Part shown: positions 8,070-16,628 of the stretch, piece by piece
How positions within the stretch are numbered: position 1 is the stretch's first letter
Layout: each line of letters begins with the position of its first letter
Source of the DNA: Candidatus Sulfopaludibacter sp.
GTDB lineage: Bacteria > Acidobacteriota > Terriglobia > Bryobacterales > Bryobacteraceae
Assembly: GCA_031292755.1 (NCBI GenBank)
Contig: JARLGM010000003.1
Location: forward strand, 61,682 to 125,681
Length of the DNA: 64,000 bases
Direction: 5' to 3'
Program-made: the position numbers and the translations under genes
The notes under the pieces: model-generated
Databases searched by the model: none
What the model saw: only the letters and a program-made list of their open reading frames with translations
Told to the model about the DNA's origin: nothing

Positions 8070-9275
8070 CTAACCTGCGGCATGGTCGGCGGGGAGGTCC
8101 TGGCCGGTCCAGATGCGCTGGGGCGTCCAGGGTTCGGCGGGGGCGGTCCAGAAGGGGTGAGAGGGCGGGAGGCCCAGCGGCAGAAGGGCCGTGGCGCACA
8201 AGTAGAGACTGCCGGTGGAGATGTAGGGCTCGCCGAGGTGGGGTTGATGGCCGCAGAGGCCGATGGTGAGCCAGCCGCGGTCGAAGGTGCCGGGGGCATC
8301 GAGGGTTTTGCGGATCACGGCGGTGAGGGCGGCGCGGATTTGCGGGGTGGCGAGTTCGCCGAGGAATGCCATCTGCGCCAGCAGATGGAAAGCTCCGCAG
8401 CGGTAGGTGATGGACCGGCCTACGGCGGGGAAGGTGCCGTCCGGCGCGATGAGGCGCTCCTGGATGGCGGCGTAGCGGCGGGCGCGGGCGAGCGCTTCGC
8501 CGGCGAAAGGTTCCCAGGTGCGCGCGTACGGACGGATGGCCCGCAGCACGTCCACCAGCATGGGTTGGATGACGTAGCTGTTGTAGTAATCGAAGTGGAA
8601 GTGCGGGCCATCGCCATAGACGCCGTCGCCGAGGTACCACTCGCGGTGCTGGCGGATGGCGTAATCGATGCGCATGGTGTCCCAACGCTCTCCCATCACG
8701 GCGAGGGCGGCTTCCACGGTGGCGGCGAACAGGAGCCAGTTGTTGAAGGGGGGCTGGATGACGCGGCAAGAGATGAGGGCGGCGGCCAGATTCTTCTGCG
8801 TGGAGGGGTCGAGGCGGGTCCAGAGTTCGGCGGGCGCGCGGAGGATGGCTTGCGCGAGGAAACCGCAATCGACCAGGGGCTGGCCGCCTTCGTGGAAATT
8901 GAGGAAGTCGGGGGAGGCGGGGTCGGTGGCGCTGCGCACGGCGTCGCGGGCGAGCGTGCGGTAGCGCTGCTGGATGTCCCGCTCGGGGCCGGGGTCGAGG
9001 TCTACGTGGAGCCACGGAGCGATGCCGGCGAGGAGCCGGCCGAAGGCCTCGAGGTGGGTGTATTTGCGGCGGTCGGCGACATTGCCGGTGAGGGACTCGA
9101 CGGGCATTTCGCGCTTCAGGGTTCCGGCGGCGAGGTGACTCAGGACCGGGCCGGCGAGCCGGTCGAGGACCTCGAGCCAGTATTGGCGGGCGGTTTGCGA
9201 TTGGGGAGCGGCTTGTGCGGCGGCGGCGAACCGCAGTGCGGCGGCCGATTGGAAAAAAGTACGCCTGTTTGTCAC
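8070..9275 (-). CDS. DUF2264 family protein with Tat-like signal
   Basis: About 401 residues if started at the GTG at 9275, which places the twin-arginine motif (TNRRTFFQSAAAL) at the N-terminus; a longer frame to 9362 has an implausible leader. The body matches DUF2264, an (alpha/alpha)6-barrel-like family often found with polysaccharide-degradation genes. Recognisable stretches are RKYTHLEAFGRLLAGIAPWL, FNNWLLFAATVEAAL and DGVYGDGPHFHFDYYNSYV. The protein is probably exported folded and may act on carbohydrate. No catalytic residues can be assigned. It is transcribed towards the DUF4881 gene and away from the macroglobulin gene. Confidence 0.75.
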   Translation of the reverse strand: MTNRRTFFQSAAALRFAAAAQAAPQSQTARQYWLEVLDRLAGPVLSHLAAGTLKREMPVESLTGNVADRRKYTHLEAFGRLLAGIAPWLHVDLDPGPERDIQQRYRTLARDAVRSATDPASPDFLNFHEGGQPLVDCGFLAQAILRAPAELWTRLDPSTQKNLAAALISCRVIQPPFNNWLLFAATVEAALAVMGERWDTMRIDYAIRQHREWYLGDGVYGDGPHFHFDYYNSYVIQPMLVDVLRAIRPYARTWEPFAGEALARARRYAAIQERLIAPDGTFPAVGRSITYRCGAFHLLAQMAFLGELATPQIRAALTAVIRKTLDAPGTFDRGWLTIGLCGHQPHLGEPYISTGSLYLCATALLPLGLPPSHPFWTAPAEPWTPQRIWTGQDLPADHAAG

Positions 9276-9400
9276 GGAGACAAGTGTATCGCGGGGTGCA
9301 GTTGTGAAAGGAAGCGGCGTGAGGGGACATTCCACAGTGACGGACGGGAACAATCGGCGCATTGGCGCGGTCCAAGTCTTCGTGCGTCCAGGAGCTCGAA

Positions 9401-12400
9401 ATGAAATACCGGTTCGCGTGGACTCTCATTTTTCTGGCGGCATTACTGGCCGCGATCGCAGTTAGAGTGCAAGGGCTGCCGGAGGCGGAATCCGAAGCAG
9501 GCGCTACTTACACAAACGGAACTCTGCGAGTAAGTATTCCTAACCGCGGTACTCAGGCAGGCGCGGGGCAACTTACGGTGGAAGTGCTAAGTCCCGAAGA
9601 TGAGGTACTGGGGCGGGTAGAGCTGCGGGTGGAAGCGGGCGCCGCTCCGGGCACGTGGAGCGTGGAAGTGCCGCTGAGCAAGGCGTTGCCGGTGGAGGAC
9701 CTGGTTTGGCACCGGGTGCGGTATTGCTTCACGTATAGCGGGCAGAAGGAGCCGGCGCTGGAGGGCACGGATTCGATTTCGAGCATTCTGCGCAGGCCGG
9801 TGGTGCATATTCTGGGGCAGCAGACGTACCTCGCGGGCGGCAACGCGGCGGTGCGGGTGATTCTGACGGATTCCAAGAACCAGCCGGTTGCGGGCGGCTC
9901 GACGCTGCGGATTGAAGGAGCGAAGGGGCAGCTTTTGTTCTCGGGGCGGCTGAATGCGCGCGGGACGGCCGAGGCGCAGTTCCGGCTGCCGGTGGGGGTA
10001 ACGGGCGCCTATACGCTGCGGTACGCGGTGGAAACGCCGATTGGCGCGGCCGAGTATAGCGAGCAGGTGCGGCTGGAGGACAAAGCTTCGATCCTGCTGA
10101 CCACGGAGAAGCCCATTTACCAGCCGGGGCAGACGATGCATGTGAGGGCGCTGGCGCTGGACCGGTCGCGGCACGAGGCCACGGCGAACCGCGCGCTGAC
10201 GTTCGAAGTGGAAGATTCGCGCGGCAACAAGGTGTTCCGGAAGGCGGCGCAGACGGACCGGTTCGGGATCGCGTCGGCGGAATTCGGACTGGCGGACGAG
10301 GTCAACCTGGGCACCTACCACCTGCGCGCCCTGATGGGCGAGAATCGCGCGGAGCTGGCGCTGCAGGTGGAGCGGTATGTTCTGCCGAAGTTCAAGGTGG
10401 CGGTGGAGTTTGCGAAAGCGGCGCACGGCTACCGCCCGGGCGGCCACGTGACGGGGACGGTGCGCGCTAATTATTTCTTCGGCAAGCCAGTGGACCTGGC
10501 CGAAGTTACGGTGAAGGCTTCGGGGATGGACGTGGAGAGGTTCGAGGCCGGGCAAGTGGGCGGTAAGACGGATGCGGACGGCGCGTATCGATTCGACTTG
10601 CGGCTGCCGGCTTATTTCGCCGGTCGTGCGCACACGCAGGGCGCGGCACGAGTGTTGATTGAAGCGACGGTGAAGGATTCGGCAGGACACGCGGAGACGC
10701 GCGGCGAGCCGGTGACGGTGAGCGAGTCGCCGCTGCTGATTACGGCGGTGCCGGAGGGTGGAACGATGGCGCCGCACTTGGAAAACCAGGTGTTTGTGCT
10801 GGCGTCCTACGCGGACGGTGCCCCGGCGGCGGCCGATCTGACGGTGCACGCGCAGGGGAATGCGGATCAGAAGGTGAAGACGGATGCGGGCGGGGTGGCG
10901 GTGGTCCGGGTGAAAGACGCGGGCGGCATTCGCGTGGAGGCGAGCGACGCGGAGGGCAACCGGCTAACTGCCACGGTGCCGCTGGAATTGCGGCAGGGCG
11001 AGGACCAGGTGCTGCTGCGCGCGGAGCGGGCGGTGTACCGCGCGGGCGACGCGATGCGGCTGCGCATCTTTTCGACGAAGCAGGGCGGGGCGGTGTACGT
11101 GGACATCGTGAAGGAAGGGCAGACCGTGCTGACGCGCGATCTGGACCTGGTGAACGGACAGGCGGAACTGACGATGACGGCCACTCCGGATTTGGCGGGA
11201 ACGCTCGATTGCAACGCATACCTGTTCGGCCGGGACGCGAGGACAGTGGGCGACCACAGGCTGCTGTTCGTGCAGCCGGCGGACGAACTGAAGGTGGAGA
11301 CGGCGGTGGAGTCCGCCAGTTATAGACCGGGAGAGGATGCGCGGATCCGCTTCCGCGTGACGAATTCGCGAGGGCAGGGCGTGCAGGCGGCGCTGGGGCT
11401 GCAGGTGGTGGACGAGGCGGTATTCGCGCTGGCGGAGAAGCAGCCGGGCTTTGCGAAGGTGTTCTTCTACCTGGAGCAGGAGGCGATGAAGCCGCGGTAC
11501 GAGATCCACTCGATCGGGATGCCGGAAGTTGTGGGGGCGCAGGGGGCGCCGCGAGAGCTGGCGGCGCGGGCGCTGTTCGCGGCCACGGAGATGAACGCGG
11601 GCAACCGGTTCGAGACCGAGGTGGGGCGGGCGGCGCCGATGGCGAAAGCGGCGGAGTACACGGGGCGCTACCGGACGGCACTGATCCGGAAGGTGTCTGC
11701 CTCGGGCAAAGAGGTCACCGACGCATGGGGCACCAAGGTGCAGTTGACTCGCCAGCCGTGGACGCAGCAGACGTACTTCGTGCTGCGCAGCGCGGGGCCG
11801 GACAAGCAGTTCAATACCGCGGACGATGTGGTGGCCGGGTTGATGGCGCGGAGGCAGATTGTAGGGCGGCCCAGCGCGGGGGCGAGCGCCGTGGATGTGA
11901 GTGTGGAACACGATCGCGGGGCTTTCAACGGCCGCGCGGAAGTGGCCGGAGTCGTGGTGGACCAGCAGGGCGGCGCGGTGGAGGGAGCTACGGTGACGCT
12001 GACCGCCGCGGACGGCGAGCAGCGGATGGCGCATGCCAATAGCGACGGAAGGTTCACGCTGGCGGGGATTCCGCCGGGCGAATACGAACTGGCGGTATCC
12101 GGTGGCGCCGAGAGGGTTTCGCGGAAGCTCGCGCTGAGCGCGCGGGATCGGGCGGTGATATCGGCGGCACTGCGGCATCAGGATGGCGGCAGACTGGTTG
12201 AGGTGGCGGTAATGTCTCAGGCCGGATTCGCGCGGGGCGGATTCGGAGGAGGCGGCGGAGTCATGGGTGGGATCCTGGGCGGCGTGGCGACTGGCGCGCC
12301 GGCTGGGGCGATGCCGATGGCTGCTCCCATGATGATGCGCAGGGAGTTTGCCGAAAATGCGGCTTTCAAAGTGGCGGACGGCGTCGGCGTCAAGAAACTG

Positions 12401-14533
12401 GACGGCGCGGCGGCGCCGCGGACGCGCTCATACTTTCCCGAAGCGCTGTACATCAATCCGGAGATCATTACCGATGGGAACGGCGATGCCAGCATCTCCA
12501 TTCCGCTGGCCGATTCCATCACGACGTGGCGCATGGCGCTGATGGCCTCGACGCCGCGGGGGGCGTTGGGCAGCGCCACGGGCAGCATCAAAGTGTTTCA
12601 GGATTTCTTCACGGACCTGGATCTGCCGGTGACGCTGACGCAGGGCGACCGGGTTTCGATTCCGGTGGCGGTCTATAACTACTCGGGGACGAAGGGCGCG
12701 GTGGAGTTGCAATTGAAGGCAGCCGACTGGTATGCGCTGGTGGAGGATACGGCCGATAAAAGGCTCGACGTGGAATCCGGCCGCGTGGGCGGCGCGCAGT
12801 TTACCGTGGAGGCCAAGCGGATCGGCAAATTCAAACTGACGCTTTCGGCGCGGATGGGCGGACGGGCGGACATTGTGGTGCGCGAAATCGAAGTCGTGCC
12901 GAACGGGCGCGAGCAGAGTGTAGTGTTCAACGGGCGGCTGGAGAGCGCGGTGCAGCACGCGGTGAATTTCCCGGGCACGGCGATTCCGGATGCGAGCGCG
13001 GTGCTGGTGCGGCTGTATCCGGGGCCATTGAGCCAGGTGATCGAAGGGATGGACAGCATTCTGCGGATGCCGGGTGGGTGTTTCGAGCAGACCTCTTCCA
13101 GCACGTATCCCAATGTGCTGGCGCTGGCTTACATGAAGCGCATGAAAAAGCTGACGCCGGAGGTTCATGCCAAGGCGGAAGGTTTCATCGCCAACGGGTA
13201 TCAGCGGCTGTTGACGTTCGAGGTGCCGGGCGGCGGATTTTCGTGGTTTGGAAATCCGCCGGCGAACAAGATTCTGACGGCGTACGGGCTGATGGAGTTT
13301 TCGGACATGAGCAAGGTGTACGATGTGGATCCGAAACTGATCGAACGGACGCAGCAGTGGCTGGCGGGGCAGCAGCAGGCGGACGGCAGTTGGAAGCCGG
13401 ATGCATCGTTCATCAATGAGGGCGCCACGAACCGGTATAACAGCGATGTGACGCGGATTACGGCGTACCTGGGGTGGGCGCTGCAGAATACCGGGTATCG
13501 TGGCGCGGCGGTGGACCGCGCGCGCGAGTACGTGGGCCGTCACATGGACGGGAAGATGGATGCGTACACGCTGGCGGTGGTGGCCAATTTTGCGGTGGAT
13601 TACGCCAGGGATCGGGCGTTCACCGGCGAAGCCATGCGGTTGCTGCTGGATGCGCGCACGGAAAAAAACGATCAGGCGTGGTGGGCGTCGCAGGAGACCG
13701 GCGTGTATTCCACGGGCGCCAGCGCGGCGGTAGAGACTACCGGACTGGCGGTGCAGGCGCTGCTGAAATGGGGCGAGGCTTCCGAAGCGGCTCGCAAGGC
13801 GCTGGCGTATCTGGCATCGAAGAAGGATGCCACGGGTGCGTGGGGGACAACGCAGGCCACCATCATGGCACTGCGGGCGCTGCTGCTCTCGACGGAAAAA
13901 GGCGCGGCGGACGTGCGGGGGACGGTGGAGATCTCGCTCAACGGCAGGACGGTGCAGACCTTGGCGTTGACGCCGGCGAATAACGACCTGCTGCATCAGT
14001 TCGTATTTAAGGGCGTGGATGGCAAGGCGGCGCAGAACGTGGAGATCCGGTTCAACGGCAAAGGCGGGCTGGCGTACCAGGTGGCCGGGCGATATTTTAT
14101 TCCATGGACGGAGAAGCCCGCGAACGAACCGCTTTCGATTACGGTGACGTACGACCGGACGCGGCTCGCGCAGGACGATGTGGCGACGGCGACCGCGACG
14201 GTGCGGAATAACCTGGGGAAAGCGGCCAACATGGTGATGGTGGACCTGGGGATTCCGCCGGGGTTCGAGTTGCTGAGCGAAGACCTGCAGGCGTACCAGG
14301 AGAAGAGCGCGGGACGGAACAGCGGGCGTCTGGAGAAATTCACGCAGACTGCCACGCAGGCGATTCTGTATTTCGATTCGCTGGCGGCGGGGGATAGCGT
14401 GGCGCTGCATTACCGGCTGCGGGCGAAGTACCCGATTCGGGCGCGCACGTTCCAATCGCGTGTGTACGAGTATTACGACCCGGCGGTGGGGTCGGCGGCC
14501 CGGCCGGTGGTGTTAGAGGTGGGGAAGCGATAG
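9401..14533 (+). CDS. Bacterial alpha-2-macroglobulin with thioester and unusual inserts
   Basis: A 1710-residue protein from the ATG at 9401, with AGGAG six bases upstream and a signal or membrane segment (FAWTLIFLAALLAAIAV). Macroglobulin-like beta domains fill the first half (GQTMHVRALALDR, VLPKFKVAVEF). Around residues 771-811 is an insert resembling the C-terminus of GspG-type pseudopilins (DAWGT, RSAGPDKQFNTADD). A carboxypeptidase-regulatory-like Ig domain follows at about 847-930, then a Gly/Met-rich stretch at about 944-975 in the usual bait region. The thioester motif GGCFEQ puts Cys at 1227 and Gln at 1230. An alpha-helical thioester domain and a receptor-binding-like domain end the protein. 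These proteins trap proteases at the cell surface. No penicillin-binding protein 1C gene, the usual partner, is adjacent. Confidence 0.88.
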   Translation: MKYRFAWTLIFLAALLAAIAVRVQGLPEAESEAGATYTNGTLRVSIPNRGTQAGAGQLTVEVLSPEDEVLGRVELRVEAGAAPGTWSVEVPLSKALPVEDLVWHRVRYCFTYSGQKEPALEGTDSISSILRRPVVHILGQQTYLAGGNAAVRVILTDSKNQPVAGGSTLRIEGAKGQLLFSGRLNARGTAEAQFRLPVGVTGAYTLRYAVETPIGAAEYSEQVRLEDKASILLTTEKPIYQPGQTMHVRALALDRSRHEATANRALTFEVEDSRGNKVFRKAAQTDRFGIASAEFGLADEVNLGTYHLRALMGENRAELALQVERYVLPKFKVAVEFAKAAHGYRPGGHVTGTVRANYFFGKPVDLAEVTVKASGMDVERFEAGQVGGKTDADGAYRFDLRLPAYFAGRAHTQGAARVLIEATVKDSAGHAETRGEPVTVSESPLLITAVPEGGTMAPHLENQVFVLASYADGAPAAADLTVHAQGNADQKVKTDAGGVAVVRVKDAGGIRVEASDAEGNRLTATVPLELRQGEDQVLLRAERAVYRAGDAMRLRIFSTKQGGAVYVDIVKEGQTVLTRDLDLVNGQAELTMTATPDLAGTLDCNAYLFGRDARTVGDHRLLFVQPADELKVETAVESASYRPGEDARIRFRVTNSRGQGVQAALGLQVVDEAVFALAEKQPGFAKVFFYLEQEAMKPRYEIHSIGMPEVVGAQGAPRELAARALFAATEMNAGNRFETEVGRAAPMAKAAEYTGRYRTALIRKVSASGKEVTDAWGTKVQLTRQPWTQQTYFVLRSAGPDKQFNTADDVVAGLMARRQIVGRPSAGASAVDVSVEHDRGAFNGRAEVAGVVVDQQGGAVEGATVTLTAADGEQRMAHANSDGRFTLAGIPPGEYELAVSGGAERVSRKLALSARDRAVISAALRHQDGGRLVEVAVMSQAGFARGGFGGGGGVMGGILGGVATGAPAGAMPMAAPMMMRREFAENAAFKVADGVGVKKLDGAAAPRTRSYFPEALYINPEIITDGNGDASISIPLADSITTWRMALMASTPRGALGSATGSIKVFQDFFTDLDLPVTLTQGDRVSIPVAVYNYSGTKGAVELQLKAADWYALVEDTADKRLDVESGRVGGAQFTVEAKRIGKFKLTLSARMGGRADIVVREIEVVPNGREQSVVFNGRLESAVQHAVNFPGTAIPDASAVLVRLYPGPLSQVIEGMDSILRMPGGCFEQTSSSTYPNVLALAYMKRMKKLTPEVHAKAEGFIANGYQRLLTFEVPGGGFSWFGNPPANKILTAYGLMEFSDMSKVYDVDPKLIERTQQWLAGQQQADGSWKPDASFINEGATNRYNSDVTRITAYLGWALQNTGYRGAAVDRAREYVGRHMDGKMDAYTLAVVANFAVDYARDRAFTGEAMRLLLDARTEKNDQAWWASQETGVYSTGASAAVETTGLAVQALLKWGEASEAARKALAYLASKKDATGAWGTTQATIMALRALLLSTEKGAADVRGTVEISLNGRTVQTLALTPANNDLLHQFVFKGVDGKAAQNVEIRFNGKGGLAYQVAGRYFIPWTEKPANEPLSITVTYDRTRLAQDDVATATATVRNNLGKAANMVMVDLGIPPGFELLSEDLQAYQEKSAGRNSGRLEKFTQTATQAILYFDSLAAGDSVALHYRLRAKYPIRARTFQSRVYEYYDPAVGSAARPVVLEVGKR

Positions 14534-14560
14534 GTTTCACGAAGATCGCTCACTCACGTT

Positions 14561-14582
14561 CGCGGCTCCGATCCGAGCCGCG
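14561..14582. terminator. Hairpin between convergent genes
   Basis: A perfect 8-bp stem (CGCGGCTC / GAGCCGCG) with a 6-base loop lies 27 bases after the macroglobulin stop and before the end of moxR on the other strand. A run of five T follows 14 bases later on the plus strand, so it is only loosely terminator-like. Confidence 0.35.
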
Positions 14583-14652
14583 CGCGTCAGCAAGCGGTGT
14601 TTTTGATACGTCGGTGAACGACCTGCGAGCGCCGCGGACCGGAGGGCCGCGC

Positions 14653-15612
14653 TTACCGGGGCACCGGCACTTCGTGGAGAATGCGGTCGAGGACTTCGCT
14701 GGCGCGCACTCCTTCCAGTTCCGATTCCGGCCGCAGGAGCAGGCGATGTTCCAGTGCCGGCACGGCCACGGCGCGGATGTCGTCGGGACTAACGAAATCG
14801 CGGCCGGAGAGTGCCGCCCAGGCGCGCGCGGCGCGTAACAGCGATTGCGTGGCGCGCGGTCCGGCGCCCACCAGGATGTTATCGTCGGTGCGCGTGCGGC
14901 GGACTACCTGGACGGCGTAGTCGATCAACTGCGGGCTCACCAGCAGCGCCTCCAGCGCGGTCCGCAGGCCGGCCAGTTCCGCTTCCGAGAGGCAGGGACT
15001 CACTTCGCCGCGCAGCAGCACGGACTCCGGCGCGGCGTCGCCGAGGCTGCGCGAGGCCAGGGAGAACTCGTCATCGCCGGTGGGCCACGTCATGGAAATC
15101 TTCAGCATGAAACGGTCCTTCTGCGCTTCCGGCAGTGGATAGGTGCCTTCGGACTCGATGGGGTTCTGGGTGGCGAACACGGTGAAGTGGGGCGACAGGC
15201 GATGGGTTTCGCGATCGATGGTGACGGTGCGCTCCTGCATGGCTTCGAGCAGCGCCGATTGCGTTTTCGCGGGTGCGCGGTTGATTTCGTCGGCCAGCAG
15301 GAAGGTGGTGAAAAGCGGCCCTTTCACCAGCGAAAATTCGTTGCGCTGGAGATTGAAGATGTTGGTGCCCGTGATGTCCGCGGGCATCAGATCCGGGGTG
15401 AACTGAATGCGTTTGAATTCGGAGCCGAGCACGGCGGCCAGGGTGCGCGCGAGCAGCGTCTTGCCCAGTCCGGGGACACCCTCAATGAGCGCGTGCTGGT
15501 TGCACAACACCACCACCAGCGAATACCGGATGGCGTCATCCTGCCCGATGATGACCTTGCGGATTCCGGCAAGCGCGGACTCTATGGCGGATTGAAACTG
15601 GTCGAGGTTCAA
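14653..15612 (-). CDS. MoxR-family AAA+ ATPase
   Basis: A 319-residue protein. The start is a TTG at 15612 with GGAG five bases upstream; it overlaps the stop of the DUF4350 gene (TTGA). Walker A is GVPGLGKT (residues 45-52) and Walker B LLADEINRAPAKTQ, followed by the sensor ATQNPIESEGTYPLPEAQ. MoxR ATPases act as chaperones that mature enzyme complexes or tune envelope functions. The gene is the last in a seven-gene minus-strand operon. The usual companion, a DUF58 protein, is absent from this operon, which is uncommon. Client proteins are unknown; the neighbouring membrane proteins are candidates. Confidence 0.9.
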   Translation of the reverse strand: MNLDQFQSAIESALAGIRKVIIGQDDAIRYSLVVVLCNQHALIEGVPGLGKTLLARTLAAVLGSEFKRIQFTPDLMPADITGTNIFNLQRNEFSLVKGPLFTTFLLADEINRAPAKTQSALLEAMQERTVTIDRETHRLSPHFTVFATQNPIESEGTYPLPEAQKDRFMLKISMTWPTGDDEFSLASRSLGDAAPESVLLRGEVSPCLSEAELAGLRTALEALLVSPQLIDYAVQVVRRTRTDDNILVGAGPRATQSLLRAARAWAALSGRDFVSPDDIRAVAVPALEHRLLLRPESELEGVRASEVLDRILHEVPVPR

Positions 15613-16628
15613 AGGTCTCCTTTCGCGTGCAGCACGGCTTGAATTTCGCGCAGGGCCTCCACGGGCCGGTCGGCGGCGCCGGTGAGGATGGATTCGGCCT
15701 TCTGTAAACGGGCGGGCGTCAGGGCGCCGCGATTGCCACTGAGCCATTGCTGCCAGCAGGCGGAGGCCAGGGCGCGCGGAGGAATGTGGCGGCGCAGCAG
15801 CGTGACCAGGCCCGCGTGAGAGGTGCGGCCGGCCAAGCGGGTGACGGCGGGGGCGCGGGCGGGCGGCGGGAAATCCACGCCGTGGCGCCAGAGGAGCAGG
15901 GCGGCACAGAGGGCCAGCCCGAATCCCACGCCCAAAAGGTGAAAGCGGCGGGCCAGAGCCACTACGCTGCCCGATTCGGCGATGCCGAGATGCTGCTCGT
16001 CGAAAACGATGTGGGCGTTGGGACCGATCGCGAGCGTAACCAGGTTCAGCCGGTCGGACGCCACCGTGGCCATGTTGGTGAAGTCGTCGCTGCCGGCGAA
16101 CAGCACCACGCTGCCTTTGCCGAAGGCGCGCTCGATCATCATCTGTTTGGCGCCGAGGCGATACAGGGAGGTCCATTCCCTGGCATTGGTGAAATAAAGA
16201 GAATGGCGGCGAACCTTATCGTCAAGGGCGAGTTGCACGTTCCACCGTTTGGCGAGTTCCTCGAACTTGGGGAGCTTGCCGTCCGGCGGCAGAGTGAGTG
16301 CCGCCACCATGCGGTTGCCGCGGCGCGCGGATTGCTCCAGGACGCGGAGGTAGGGTTCGGAACTGTCGCCGAAATCTTCCGCGGGAATGGCCAGCAGGAA
16401 CACGGTGACGCCATCGGGCAGAAACTCGAGGGCGCGATAGTTGCGCTCCACGGCGATGCCGGGCAGCGCCGCAAGACTGTCGTAGAGCAGGCGCGCGCCC
16501 TTGGGGTCGGTGCGCAGGGTGGAGTATTCCGGGTACACTTCGCCGGCGGCGAACTGAAGGTTGAACAGGTACAGGGCGGCATAGACGAGGCCGCCGGCAA
16601 GGATCAGGGCCAGGATCCAGGACTTCAT
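15609..16628 (-). CDS. DUF4350 domain membrane protein
   Basis: A 339-residue protein from the ATG at 16628, which overlaps the DUF4129 stop (ATGA). It has an N-terminal membrane helix (WILALILAGGLVYAALYLF), then a periplasmic or cytoplasmic domain with YSTLRTDPKGARLLYDSL and GSVVLFAGSDDFTN. A second membrane helix near residue 235 (FGLALCAALLLW) precedes a cytoplasmic tail rich in Arg. DUF4350 proteins commonly sit beside MoxR and DUF4129 genes; their biochemical role is unknown. The domain is related to GATase1-like folds. The gene is coupled on both sides by stop-start overlaps, implying stoichiometric expression. Confidence 0.78.
   Translation of the reverse strand: MKSWILALILAGGLVYAALYLFNLQFAAGEVYPEYSTLRTDPKGARLLYDSLAALPGIAVERNYRALEFLPDGVTVFLLAIPAEDFGDSSEPYLRVLEQSARRGNRMVAALTLPPDGKLPKFEELAKRWNVQLALDDKVRRHSLYFTNAREWTSLYRLGAKQMMIERAFGKGSVVLFAGSDDFTNMATVASDRLNLVTLAIGPNAHIVFDEQHLGIAESGSVVALARRFHLLGVGFGLALCAALLLWRHGVDFPPPARAPAVTRLAGRTSHAGLVTLLRRHIPPRALASACWQQWLSGNRGALTPARLQKAESILTGAADRPVEALREIQAVLHAKGDL

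Noticed and set aside
12428..14455. Long minus-strand open frame inside the macroglobulin gene
   Set aside because: Its translation is Arg/His/Pro-rich with no domain, and the plus strand has a full thioester protein. It is a codon-bias shadow.
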